Positions 1 to 6,000 of a DNA stretch of 10,305 nucleotides are shown piece after piece. Origin of the DNA: Eubacteriales bacterium (lineage in GTDB: Bacteria > Bacillota_A > Clostridia > Christensenellales > Aristaeellaceae); contig JAQUXV010000069.1 in NCBI GenBank assembly GCA_028692205.1, forward strand, positions 1-10,305, in the 5' to 3' direction. Positions within the stretch are counted from its first letter, which is position 1; every line of letters starts with the position of its first letter. The notes under the pieces were generated by a model. That model was given only the letters and a program-made list of their open reading frames with translations. It ran no database searches and was not told where the DNA came from. The translations under genes and the position numbers were made by a program.

Positions 1-3
1 CGA

Positions 4-9
4 TATAAT
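4..9 (+). promoter_or_regulatory. Candidate -10 box (TATAAT) of the S10 operon promoter
   Basis: A perfect sigma-A/sigma-70 consensus hexamer, TATAAT, lies at the left edge of the window about 240 bp ahead of rpsJ. The matching -35 element would fall outside the window, so the promoter cannot be confirmed here. If it is used, transcription would start near base 15-17 and give a leader of about 233 nt. A promoter here fits the lack of any coding sequence between it and rpsJ, but upstream readthrough from genes such as tuf or fusA, common neighbours in Firmicutes, is also possible. Confidence 0.45.
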
Positions 10-37
10 CTTAAACGCTGTCTGTTCAGGGATGAAG

Positions 38-75
38 CGATAAGTTGCCGCCATGGCCATGGCGGGTAATTATCG
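38..75 (+). repeat. Inverted repeat with a perfect 18-bp palindrome in the leader
   Basis: Bases 48-65 read CCGCCATGGCCATGGCGG, which is its own reverse complement. In RNA it can fold to a 7-bp stem with a GGCC loop. The flanking CGATAA (38-43) and TTATCG (70-75) are also exact reverse complements, so the hairpin extends past a symmetric 4x4 internal loop (GTTG/GTAA). As DNA the palindrome could instead be a dimeric protein site. Its position about 30-50 nt after the presumed transcription start suits either reading. Confidence 0.55.
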
Positions 76-163
76 TGGACCAGCCCGGAAATCGGGCGAC
101 GGACTTAAGGCACCGCATGCGCGGCCGGAAGCTTTGAGCGGGTTCTTGCGGGAATGACGCCGG

Positions 164-181
164 GGCGAGAGCGATCTCGCC
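164..181 (+). repeat. Stem-loop with GCGA tetraloop in the leader
   Basis: GGCGAGA (164-170) and TCTCGCC (175-181) are exact complements around GCGA, a GNRA-class tetraloop. A 7-bp GC-rich stem capped by a GNRA loop is a stable, often protein- or tertiary-contact-making RNA motif. It is not followed by a U-run, so it is not a terminator. Confidence 0.5.
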
Positions 182-220
182 TATCGAAAAGCAGCTGATG
201 GACACGCCCGGAGCGGTGTA

Positions 221-242
221 CTTGAGACGAAAGTCAAGGAGG
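221..242 (+). promoter_or_regulatory. rpsJ Shine-Dalgarno with overlapping GAAA hairpin
   Basis: AAGGAGG at 236-242 is a near-perfect SD, 7 nt ahead of the rpsJ ATG. CTT (221-223) and GAC (226-228) can pair with AAG (236-238) and GTC (233-235), with GA bulged and GAAA as the loop. An alternative register pairs CTTGA with TCAAG. Either fold ties up the first three SD bases, so translation initiation of rpsJ could be modulated by this helix. The stem is short, so the effect may be weak unless a protein stabilises it. Confidence 0.4.
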
Positions 243-249
243 TTCAAAA

Positions 250-564
250 ATGGCCAACCAGAAGATTCGTATCAAGCTGAAGGCTTACGAGCACAACCTG
301 ATCGATCAGTCCTCCGAGCGGATCGTGGAGACCGCGAAAAGGACGGGCGCCAGGGTGTCCGGTCCCATCCCCCTTCCTACTGAGAAGGAGATCGTTACCA
401 TTCTTCGCGCGCCGCATAAGTACAAGGATAGCCGCGAACAGTTTGAAATGCGCACCCACAAGCGCCTGATCGACATTCTCAACCCCAATCCGCGCACCGT
501 GGACGCAATGATGAAGCTCGATCTTCCTGCCGGTGTCGAGATCGAAATCAAGCTGAACAATTAA
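250..564 (+). CDS. rpsJ: 30S ribosomal protein S10
   Basis: First gene of the cluster, 104 residues against about 102-105 for the family. It opens [20 protein letters not shown], carries the conserved [19 protein letters not shown] loop region and ends [20 protein letters not shown], all hallmark S10 sequence. S10 sits in the 30S head; free of the ribosome it acts as NusE, the partner of NusB in transcription antitermination, and it can link NusG to the ribosome. The start is fixed by AAGGAGG 7 nt upstream and by the usual N-terminus. The extended loop that enters the 30S head is present. rplC follows after 17 bp. Expression probably depends on the structured leader just upstream. Confidence 0.98.
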   Translation: MANQKIRIKLKAYEHNLIDQSSERIVETAKRTGARVSGPIPLPTEKEIVTILRAPHKYKDSREQFEMRTHKRLIDILNPNPRTVDAMMKLDLPAGVEIEIKLNN

Positions 565-581
565 GCAGGAGGTACGCTATC

Positions 582-1226
582 ATGAAAAAAGCGATCGTAG
601 GCAAGAAGATCGGCATGACGCAGGTCTTCACCGATGACGGCCGCCTCGTTCCCGTGACCGTGGTGGAGGCTGGCCCCTGCAAGGTAGTGCAGAAAAAGAG
701 CGTCGAAAGCGACGGCTATGAAGCCGTACAGGTTGGTTTCGACACTTATCCCGAAAACCGTGCCAAAAAGCTGGTTAACAAACCGCTGACCGGCCATTTC
801 AAAAAAGCGGGCATCGCCCCCGCGCGTCATCTGCGCGAATTCCGCCTGGATAACGCCGCGGAGATGGAAGTTGGCAACGAACTGACGGTCACCCAGTTCG
901 AAGCGGGCGAGAAAATCGACGTCAGCGGCATCACCCGCGGCCGCGGCTTCACCGGCGCTATTTACCGTTGGAACCAGCACACCGGCCCCATGGCCCACGG
1001 TTCCAAATACCATCGCGGCGTGGGTTCCATGAGCGCGAACTCCGATCCTTCCCGCGTGTTCAAAAACAAGCACATGCCCGGCCATTACGGCGTGGAGCGC
1101 GTAACGGTGCAGAATCTTGAAATTGTCAAGATCGACGCCGAACGCAACCTGCTCCTCATCAAGGGCGCGGTGCCCGGCCCCAACGGCGGTCTGCTGCTGG
1201 TACGCAACGCCATCAAGGGCGCCTGA
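582..1226 (+). CDS. rplC: 50S ribosomal protein L3
   Basis: L3, 214 residues, normal for the family. It is an early 50S assembly protein bound near the 3' end of 23S rRNA; its central extension reaches towards the peptidyl transferase centre. The N-terminus [15 protein letters not shown] is diagnostic. The extension covers about residues 118-170 ([15 protein letters not shown] through [14 protein letters not shown]), followed by [19 protein letters not shown]. By hand alignment to E. coli L3 recalled from memory, the glutamine methylated by PrmB (Q150) is an alanine here (about A152), so that modification is not expected. GCAGGAGG lies 9 nt ahead of the ATG. The 17-bp gap after rpsJ implies co-transcription. 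Confidence 0.98.
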   Translation: MKKAIVGKKIGMTQVFTDDGRLVPVTVVEAGPCKVVQKKSVESDGYEAVQVGFDTYPENRAKKLVNKPLTGHFKKAGIAPARHLREFRLDNAAEMEVGNELTVTQFEAGEKIDVSGITRGRGFTGAIYRWNQHTGPMAHGSKYHRGVGSMSANSDPSRVFKNKHMPGHYGVERVTVQNLEIVKIDAERNLLLIKGAVPGPNGGLLLVRNAIKGA

Positions 1227-1257
1227 TGTAAGGCTCGAATGAAGGAGGAAAACATCC

Positions 1258-1881
1258 ATGCCAAAGACTGCACTCTATAATATGGAAGGCGCGGCCATCG
1301 GCGAAGTGGAGCTGAGCGAGGAAATTTTCTCGGCTCCCGTCAATGTGCCTGCCATGCACCTCGTTGTGCGCTCCATTCTGGCCAATCAGCGTCAGGGCAC
1401 GCAGAGCGCCCTCACCCGCGGCGAAGTTCGCGGCGGCGGCCGGAAAATTTACCGCCAGAAGGGCACCGGTAACGCCCGCCATCACGGCAACCGCGCGCCC
1501 CAGTTTAAGCACGGCGGCGTTGTGTTTGCGCCCAAGCCCCGCGATTATGTGATCAATGTTCCCCGCAAGGTGCGTCGGCTCGCCTTCAAAAGCGCGCTGA
1601 CCTCCAAGCTGATGGACGGCGACATCATCGTGATCGACAGCCTCAAGCTCGACGAAGCCAAGACCAAGCTGATGGTGAAATTCCTGAGCAACTTCGAGCT
1701 CAAGAACACCACCATGCTGGTACTGCCCGGCCGCGATGAAACACTGCGCCGCGCCGGCAGCAACATCGAGAAGCTGCAGACCTCCTATGTTAACACCCTC
1801 AACGTGTACGACATTCTGAAGGCCGGCAAAATCATCCTCACGCAGGAAGCCCTCAAGGGCGTAGAGGAGGTTTACGCATGA
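1258..1881 (+). CDS. rplD: 50S ribosomal protein L4
   Basis: L4, 207 residues, full length. It binds 23S rRNA early in assembly, its long loop lines the nascent-peptide tunnel, and in E. coli it is the autogenous repressor of the S10 operon. Recognisable segments are RGEVRGGGRKIYRQKGTG (54-71), GGVVFAPKPRDY (86-97) and VRRLAFKSALTSK. The tunnel loop reads NARHHGNRAPQFKHGG (72-87), with two adjacent histidines and Asn where Arg follows GTG in most homologues known to me. AAGGAGG sits 9 nt before the ATG. The 3' end overlaps the start of rplW by 4 bp (ATGA), implying translational coupling. Whether L4 represses this operon here is not shown by the sequence. Confidence 0.98.
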   Translation: MPKTALYNMEGAAIGEVELSEEIFSAPVNVPAMHLVVRSILANQRQGTQSALTRGEVRGGGRKIYRQKGTGNARHHGNRAPQFKHGGVVFAPKPRDYVINVPRKVRRLAFKSALTSKLMDGDIIVIDSLKLDEAKTKLMVKFLSNFELKNTTMLVLPGRDETLRRAGSNIEKLQTSYVNTLNVYDILKAGKIILTQEALKGVEEVYA

Positions 1882-2177
1882 AAAATCCGCACGACGTAAT
1901 CATCCGTCCGGTGCTGACCGAGGAAGCCTACGAGGGCTTCACCGACAAGCGCTATGTGTTCGAGGTGCATCCCCAGTGCAACAAGACCGAAATCAAGCTC
2001 GCGCTGGAAAGCGTTTTCAAGGGCGTGAAGGTTGACAAGGTGAACACCGTTCGCACGCTGGGCAAGATCAAGCGTCAGGGCAAAACGCAGGGCCGCACCC
2101 CCGAAATCAAGAAGGCTTACGTAACGCTCAAGGAGGACTCCAAGCCCATCGAGTTCTTCGAAGGCATGGCCGAATAA
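1878..2177 (+). CDS. rplW: 50S ribosomal protein L23
   Basis: L23, 99 residues, usual size. It sits at the tunnel exit, where it is the docking point for trigger factor, SRP and the Sec translocon. Typical features are DVIIRPVLTEEAY at the N-terminus, YVFEVHPQCNKTEIKLALES (family form YTFEVDPRANKTEIKxAVE) and the basic loop KIKRQGKTQGRTPEIKKAYV. Its ATG overlaps the rplD stop (ATGA), and its SD, GAGGAGG at 1864-1870, lies inside rplD, which favours coupled translation. rplB follows after 21 bp. Confidence 0.97.
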   Translation: MKNPHDVIIRPVLTEEAYEGFTDKRYVFEVHPQCNKTEIKLALESVFKGVKVDKVNTVRTLGKIKRQGKTQGRTPEIKKAYVTLKEDSKPIEFFEGMAE

Positions 2178-2198
2178 AGCAGGGAGGACAAGATTAAA

Positions 2199-3029
2199 AT
2201 GGCGATTCGCGTCTACAAGCCTACCTCGCCCGCTCGCCGCTTTATGTCGGTGCTGACGTACGAGGAGATTACCACCAATAAGCCCGAGAAATCGCTGCTG
2301 GAGTACAAGAAAAAGAACGCCGGCCGCAATAAACAGGGCAAAATTACCGTTCGCCATCAGGGCGGCGGCAACAAAGTCAAGTATCGTATAATCGACTTCA
2401 AGCGCAACAAGCTGGACATTCCCGCCAAGGTGTCCACCATCGAGTACGATCCGAACCGCAGCGCGTTCATTGCCCTGCTGACGTACGCCGATGGCGAGAA
2501 GCGCTACATTCTGTCGCCTAACGGCCTGAATGTCGGCGATACCGTGGTGAGCGGCGCTACCGCCGACATCATGCCCGGCAATGCGCTGCCGATCGAGAAC
2601 ATTCCCGTCGGTACGCTGATCCACAACGTGGAAATCAAGCCGGGCCGTGGCGGCCAGATGGCCCGCTCCGCTGGCATGAGCGCGCAGCTGATGGCTAAGG
2701 AAAATGGTTACGGCCTGATCCGCCTGCCTTCCGGCGAACTGCGCAAGGTTGCGCTGAACGCGCTGGCGACCATCGGCGTTGTCGGCAACTCCGACCACGA
2801 AAACGTACGCATCGGCAAAGCCGGTCGCACCCGTCACATGGGCATCCGCCCCACCGTTCGCGGCGTTGTGATGAACCCCTGCGATCACCCGCACGGCGGC
2901 GGCGAGGGCAAGAGCCCCGTCGGTATGCCCGCGCCTGTGACCCCGTGGGGCAAGGTTGCGCTGGGTCTTAAAACCCGCAAGCACAAGAAGTACTCCAACA
3001 AGCTCATTGTAAAGCGCGCGGGCAAGTAA
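2199..3029 (+). CDS. rplB: 50S ribosomal protein L2
   Basis: L2, 276 residues, normal length. It is one of the most conserved large-subunit proteins, needed for subunit association and for the peptidyl transferase region. The signature [17 protein letters not shown] covers about residues 226-242; H230 corresponds to the functionally important E. coli His229. Other blocks are [19 protein letters not shown] (51-69) and [13 protein letters not shown]. The C-terminus [11 protein letters not shown] replaces the more usual SDKFIVRRR-like tail. GGGAGG at 2182-2187 gives an 11-nt spacer, slightly long. It is followed by rpsS after 33 bp. Confidence 0.98.
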   Translation: MAIRVYKPTSPARRFMSVLTYEEITTNKPEKSLLEYKKKNAGRNKQGKITVRHQGGGNKVKYRIIDFKRNKLDIPAKVSTIEYDPNRSAFIALLTYADGEKRYILSPNGLNVGDTVVSGATADIMPGNALPIENIPVGTLIHNVEIKPGRGGQMARSAGMSAQLMAKENGYGLIRLPSGELRKVALNALATIGVVGNSDHENVRIGKAGRTRHMGIRPTVRGVVMNPCDHPHGGGEGKSPVGMPAPVTPWGKVALGLKTRKHKKYSNKLIVKRAGK

Positions 3030-3062
3030 GCCTAACGCATCCAAGGAAGGAGGAAACAACCC

Positions 3063-3341
3063 ATGAGCCGTTCCATTAAGAAGGGACCCTACGTGGAAGC
3101 CGCGCTGCTGAAGCGCGTTACGGAAATGAACAACGCGGGCAAGAAGGCGGTCGTGAAGACCTGGTCTCGCGCCTCTACCATCTTCCCCGATTTTGTGGGC
3201 CACACCATTGCGGTGCATGACGGTCGTAAACACGTGCCGGTCTACATCACCGAGGACATGGTAGGGCATAAGCTGGGCGAATTCGCCCCCACCCGTACAT
3301 ACCGCGGCCATGCCGGTGAGAAGGCAGCCGCAGGCAAGTAA
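3063..3341 (+). CDS. rpsS: 30S ribosomal protein S19
   Basis: S19, 92 residues, normal length. It forms a complex with S13 in the 30S head and contacts the A-site tRNA region and bridge B1a. [19 protein letters not shown] at the N-terminus, [30 protein letters not shown] in the middle (quoted here as two adjoining blocks, split after PDFVG) and [16 protein letters not shown] near the end are family hallmarks. AAGGAGG (3047-3053) is 9 nt before the ATG. It lies between rplB and rplV as in nearly all bacteria. Confidence 0.98.
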   Translation: MSRSIKKGPYVEAALLKRVTEMNNAGKKAVVKTWSRASTIFPDFVGHTIAVHDGRKHVPVYITEDMVGHKLGEFAPTRTYRGHAGEKAAAGK

Positions 3342-3364
3342 GCGGAAGGAGTTGAGTAAAACAC

Positions 3365-3748
3365 ATGGCAACCAATATCCAAAAAAGGGCGCAGGCCCAT
3401 ATGGCGGCCCGTGACACTCGTCCGTCCGCCCACGCCAGATACGTACGCATCTCTTCCCGGAAGGTAACGATTGTCGTTGACCTGATTCGTGGGAAGTCGG
3501 TGGATGACGCGGTGGCGATCCTGCAGTTTACCCCCAATGCGGCCGCGCCCGTTGTGCTGAAACTGCTCAACAGCGCTATCGCGAACGCCGTAAACAACAA
3601 CGAGCTGGATCGCAAATCCCTCTACGTTGCGGAAGTGTACGCCAATCCCGGCCCCACGCTGAAGCGCTTCGTTGCCCGTTCCCGCGGCAGCGCGTCACCC
3701 ATGCTCAAGCGCACCAGCCACATCAGCGTGGTGCTGGACCAGAAGTAA
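3365..3748 (+). CDS. rplV: 50S ribosomal protein L22
   Basis: L22, 127 residues, somewhat longer than the usual 110-115. The globular domain starts near residue 20 ([20 protein letters not shown]), and the long beta-hairpin that reaches into the exit tunnel includes [20 protein letters not shown] near the C-terminus. The extra N-terminal residues ([17 protein letters not shown]) account for the length. GGAAGGAG (3344-3351) is 13 nt ahead of the chosen ATG; an internal ATG at 3401 (residue 13) has only a poor SD, so I keep the longer form. Spacing to rpsS is 23 bp and to rpsC 17 bp. Loop changes in L22 confer macrolide resistance in other bacteria; nothing here shows that. Confidence 0.96.
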   Translation: MATNIQKRAQAHMAARDTRPSAHARYVRISSRKVTIVVDLIRGKSVDDAVAILQFTPNAAAPVVLKLLNSAIANAVNNNELDRKSLYVAEVYANPGPTLKRFVARSRGSASPMLKRTSHISVVLDQK

Positions 3749-3765
3749 GGTAGGGAGGTACCGTA

Positions 3766-4440
3766 ATGGGTCAGAAAGTTAATCCCCACGGCGCTCGCGT
3801 TGGCGTGATCTTCAACTGGAGCACCCGCTGGTACGCCGGCAAAAAAGATTTTGCGGACAACCTCATTGAGGACCACAAGCTTCGCAAGATGCTCAAGGAA
3901 AAGTATTACGCAACCGGTATCAGCCACATTGATATCGAGCGCAGCGCCAATCGCATCACCATTAACATCTTCACCGCCAAGCCCGGTATGATCATCGGCC
4001 GCGGCGGCGCGGGCATCGAAGCCCTAAAGCGTGACATCGACACGTTCCTGGGCAAGCCCGCCAACATCAATATCATGGAAATCAAGGTTCCCGAAACCAA
4101 TGCCCAGCTTGTGGCGGAAAGCATCGCCCAGCAGCTGGAGCGCCGCATCAGCTTCCGCCGCGCGATGAAGCAGAGCATGCAGCGCGCCATGAAAGCCGGC
4201 GCCAAGGGTATGAAGTGCTCCGTGGGCGGCCGTCTGGGCGGCGCCGATATTGCCCGTACCGAGCATTATCATCAGGGTTCCATTCCGCTGCAAACGCTTC
4301 GCGCCGATATCGACTACGGTTTCGCGGAAGCAAAAACCACCTACGGCCGCCTGGGCGTGAAGGTGTGGGTCTACAAGGGCCAGCGCCTGCCCAAGCCCAA
4401 GAAAACGCAGGCCGCCGCCGCCAGCGAAGGAGGCAAATAA
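3766..4440 (+). CDS. rpsC: 30S ribosomal protein S3
   Basis: S3, 224 residues, normal for Firmicutes. It lies at the mRNA entry channel in the 30S head and contributes to mRNA helicase activity with S4 and S5. It begins [20 protein letters not shown], has a type II KH domain with the GRGG loop ([10 protein letters not shown], residues 76-85), and a C-terminal domain with [19 protein letters not shown] and [13 protein letters not shown]. The tail is Lys-rich, then AAAASEGGK. The last codons (AAGGAGG, 4427-4433) double as the SD for rplP, which starts 3 bp after the stop, an economical coupling of the two genes. Confidence 0.98.
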   Translation: MGQKVNPHGARVGVIFNWSTRWYAGKKDFADNLIEDHKLRKMLKEKYYATGISHIDIERSANRITINIFTAKPGMIIGRGGAGIEALKRDIDTFLGKPANINIMEIKVPETNAQLVAESIAQQLERRISFRRAMKQSMQRAMKAGAKGMKCSVGGRLGGADIARTEHYHQGSIPLQTLRADIDYGFAEAKTTYGRLGVKVWVYKGQRLPKPKKTQAAAASEGGK

Positions 4441-4443
4441 ACC

Positions 4444-4884
4444 ATGTTGATGCCGAAAAGAGTCAAGCGCCGTCGCGTGTTCCGCGGTCGCATGAAGGGC
4501 AAGGCCCACCGCGGCAACTTTATCGCATACGGCGAGTATGGTCTGGTTGCGCTGGAGCCCGCGTGGATCACCAGCCAGCAGATCGAAGCCGCTCGTATCG
4601 CCCTGACCCGCTACACTAAGCGCGGCGGTCAGGTGTGGATCAAGATTTTCCCCGACAAGCCTGTTACTGAGAAGCCCGCCGAGACCCGCATGGGTTCCGG
4701 TAAAGGTTCCCCCGAGTACTGGGTAGCCGTCGTGAAACCCGGCCGCGTATTGTTCGAGGTCGCGGGCGTAGGCGACGATATGGCGCTGGAAGCGCTCCGC
4801 CTGGCCGGCCACAAACTGCCGATCAAGACGAAGATTATCAAGCGTGAAGCCAACAACATCGAAGCGGGTGGTGAAGCAAAATGA
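4444..4884 (+). CDS. rplP: 50S ribosomal protein L16
   Basis: L16, 146 residues, normal length. It binds near the A-site tRNA elbow and is needed for late 50S maturation. It starts [20 protein letters not shown], a standard L16 N-terminus, and has [15 protein letters not shown]82 in [13 protein letters not shown] is the position hydroxylated in E. coli (Arg81). ATG at 4444 is favoured over ATG at 4450: the SD is 10 nt from the first and 16 from the second. It overlaps rpmC by 4 bp (ATGA). Confidence 0.98.
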   Translation: MLMPKRVKRRRVFRGRMKGKAHRGNFIAYGEYGLVALEPAWITSQQIEAARIALTRYTKRGGQVWIKIFPDKPVTEKPAETRMGSGKGSPEYWVAVVKPGRVLFEVAGVGDDMALEALRLAGHKLPIKTKIIKREANNIEAGGEAK

Positions 4885-5081
4885 AGGCAACTGAGCTTCT
4901 CTCGTTAAACAAGACCGAGCTTGAAGGCAAGGTCCGGGACCTCAAGGAAGAGCTGTTCAACCTTCGTTTTCAGCTCGCGACCGGTCAACTGCAGAATACA
5001 ATGGTCATCAAGGGCGTAAAACACGACATTGCCCGCTGCATGACCGCCCTTCGTCAGCTGGAACAGAAAGACGCTCAGTAA
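4881..5081 (+). CDS. rpmC: 50S ribosomal protein L29
   Basis: L29, 66 residues, normal length. It is a small helical-hairpin protein beside L23 at the tunnel exit. The sequence [20 protein letters not shown], then [20 protein letters not shown], is clear L29. Its start overlaps the rplP stop (ATGA). There is no strong SD: the best nearby match is GGGTGG at about 4865-4870, so translation likely depends on ribosomes terminating on rplP. This is the weakest initiation signal in the cluster. Confidence 0.97.
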   Translation: MKATELLSLNKTELEGKVRDLKEELFNLRFQLATGQLQNTMVIKGVKHDIARCMTALRQLEQKDAQ

Positions 5082-5117
5082 TGAGCTTGATTCAAAATGA
5101 AGGAGGCAGCCGCTTCA

Positions 5118-5378
5118 ATGTCTGAACAAAGAGGACTTCGCAAGACCCGCGTCGGTAAGGTCGTAAGCGATAAGATGGACAAGACCATCGTCGTGGAGAT
5201 CCAGGAACGCGTGCGTCATCCGCTTTACGGCAAGATTATGAACCAGACCAGCAAGCTTAAGGCACACGACGAGAACAACGAGTGCGGCATCGGTGATACC
5301 GTTCGCGTAATGGAAACTCGTCCGTTGAGCAAGAGCAAGAACTGGCGCCTGGTGAAAGTGATCGAGAAAGCCAAGTAA
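5118..5378 (+). CDS. rpsQ: 30S ribosomal protein S17
   Basis: S17, 86 residues with the start chosen here. It is an early-binding OB-fold protein of the 30S body. It reads [39 protein letters not shown] and later [21 protein letters not shown], the S17 signature. An in-frame ATG at 5097 would add seven residues, but its codons contain the SD itself (AAGGAGG, 5100-5106). The ATG at 5118, 11 nt downstream, matches the family N-terminus. This is the last gene of the E. coli S10 operon; a 239-bp non-coding gap follows. Confidence 0.97.
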   Translation: MSEQRGLRKTRVGKVVSDKMDKTIVVEIQERVRHPLYGKIMNQTSKLKAHDENNECGIGDTVRVMETRPLSKSKNWRLVKVIEKAK

Positions 5379-5451
5379 CAGCGGTTTTTGCTGCTTAGCT
5401 CCCAAGCGTGCCAACGGTACGAGGGATTGCCGCCAGAAATGCGGCGCTTTC

Positions 5452-5479
5452 GAACCGGATACGCTTATCCCCGCGGTTC
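5452..5479 (+). repeat. Bulged stem-loop A in the rpsQ-rplN gap
   Basis: GAACC (5452-5456) pairs with GGTTC (5475-5479), and directly inside GGATA (5457-5461) pairs with TATCC (5466-5470). The loop is CGCT and the only interruption is a 4-nt bulge on the 3' side (CCGC, 5471-5474), giving ten base pairs in all. The exact complementarity makes a folded RNA likely. Its role is unknown. Confidence 0.5.
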
Positions 5480-5571
5480 CACCGGCAGTAGCGATACGGC
5501 TTGGGTTGGAACTGGTATCGGCCCTCGTCGGCAACATACCGCCGCCGATGGGCGCTCCGAAACAAACTTGT

Positions 5572-5597
5572 GGTCGGCAGTTTACTGCCTTCCGACC
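5572..5597 (+). repeat. Bulged stem-loop B just upstream of the rplN SD
   Basis: GGTC (5572-5575) pairs with GACC (5594-5597), and inside it GGCAG (5576-5580) pairs with CTGCC (5585-5589). The loop is TTTA, with a 4-nt 3' bulge (TTCC, 5590-5593). A shifted register, GGTCGG with CCGACC plus CAG with CTG, keeps nine pairs and moves the bulge. It ends 5 nt before the rplN SD (5603-5609), well placed to affect rplN translation or to protect a processed 5' end. Confidence 0.5.
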
Positions 5598-5617
5598 CCT
5601 ACAAGGAGGAAAACCGT

Positions 5618-5986
5618 ATGATCCAGCCGCAAACGCGACTCAAAGTGGCCGATAATTCCGGCGCTAAGGAAATCATGTGCATCCGCGTGCTCGGCGGTTC
5701 CTTCCGCCGCGACGGTTCCATCGGCGATGTGATCGTGGCCAGCGTAAAAAGCGCTAACCCCGGTGGCGCCGTCAAAAAGGGCGACGTCGTTAAAGCCGTC
5801 ATCGTGCGTATGCGCAAGCAGAAACGCCGCCCCGACGGCAGCTACATTCGTTTCGACGACAACGCCGCCGTCCTAATCGGTGAGGACAAGATGCCTAAAG
5901 GCACCCGTATTTTTGGACCTGTAGCCCGTGAGCTGCGCGAAAAGGCCTTCATGAAGATCGTTTCGCTGGCTCCCGAAGTGCTGTAA
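5618..5986 (+). CDS. rplN: 50S ribosomal protein L14
   Basis: L14, 122 residues, exactly the usual length. It lies at the subunit interface (bridges B5 and B8) and is also the RsfS silencing-factor contact in other bacteria. It begins [20 protein letters not shown] and has [20 protein letters not shown] and [20 protein letters not shown], all typical, with GPVARELRE near the end. The start is fixed by AAGGAGG 8 nt upstream and the canonical N-terminus; upstream in-frame codons reaching to 5501 are rejected. It is the first gene of the E. coli spc operon, here preceded by a structured gap. Confidence 0.98.
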   Translation: MIQPQTRLKVADNSGAKEIMCIRVLGGSFRRDGSIGDVIVASVKSANPGGAVKKGDVVKAVIVRMRKQKRRPDGSYIRFDDNAAVLIGEDKMPKGTRIFGPVARELREKAFMKIVSLAPEVL

Positions 5987-6000
5987 TGGAGGATTGACAA

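Larger units (their letters stand above)
16..249 (+). promoter_or_regulatory. Structured 5' leader of the S10 operon
   Basis: This non-coding stretch precedes rpsJ and no plausible gene is visible on either strand. It contains a run of local inverted repeats: 38-43 with 70-75 enclosing 48-54 with 59-65; 83-87 with 93-97; 164-170 with 175-181, closed by a GCGA (GNRA-type) tetraloop; 202-207 with 213-219, with one bulged G; and 221-223 plus 226-228 with 233-238, closed by GAAA. The last helix shares bases 236-238 with the SD (AAGGAGG, 236-242). In E. coli, L4 represses this operon through an rpsJ leader. Whether this leader binds L4 or another protein is unknown and I see no direct match to the E. 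coli element. There is no U-run terminator in it. Confidence 0.5.
5379..5617 (+). promoter_or_regulatory. Structured non-coding gap between rpsQ and rplN
   Basis: 239 bp without a credible gene, in a locus whose other spacers are at most about 36 bp. The reading frame open into rplN from 5501 lacks an SD and would give L14 a 39-residue extension unlike the family. A 77-codon frame at 5388-5621 resembles no protein I know. The stretch is full of inverted repeats: 5408-5412 with 5416-5420; 5429-5433 with 5441-5445; 5452-5461 with 5466-5479; 5492-5497 with 5515-5520, which competes with 5517-5522 paired to 5544-5549; and 5572-5580 with 5585-5597. I find no convincing -35/-10 pair and no stem followed by a U-run, so neither a promoter nor a terminator can be called. 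It ends in a strong SD (AAGGAGG, 5603-5609) for rplN. Confidence 0.6.

Noticed and set aside
26..383. Small frames on both strands in the leader and early rpsJ
   Set aside because: No SD and no similarity to known leader peptides. They overlap hairpins or rpsJ.
1872..3371. A 499-codon open frame on the minus strand across rplW, rplB and rpsS
   Set aside because: It lies entirely antisense to well-conserved r-protein genes. Such long frames arise from GC-biased third positions, and the translation resembles no protein family.
5379..5394. Terminator after rpsQ (CAGC, T-run, GCTG)
   Set aside because: The T-run is in the loop, the stem is 4 bp, and no U-tract follows. Downstream genes are expected to be co-transcribed.
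5440..5480. tRNA-like T-loop (TTCGAACC as the complement of GGTTCGAA) in the gap
   Set aside because: The flanks do not form a T-stem, and no acceptor, D or anticodon arm can be built on either strand.
5501..5617. N-terminal extension of L14 by 39 residues
   Set aside because: L14 is almost invariably 122 residues starting MIQ. The strong SD serves 5618, and 5501 has none.
5379..5617. Internal spc promoter, as in E. coli
   Set aside because: I scanned for TTGACA/TATAAT-like pairs at 16-18 bp and found none convincing. It remains possible but unsupported by sequence alone.
5388..5621. A possible 77-residue gene in the rpsQ-rplN gap
   Set aside because: No SD, composition unlike the neighbours, overlap with the rplN start, and it runs through strong inverted repeats. 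A structured RNA explains the region better.
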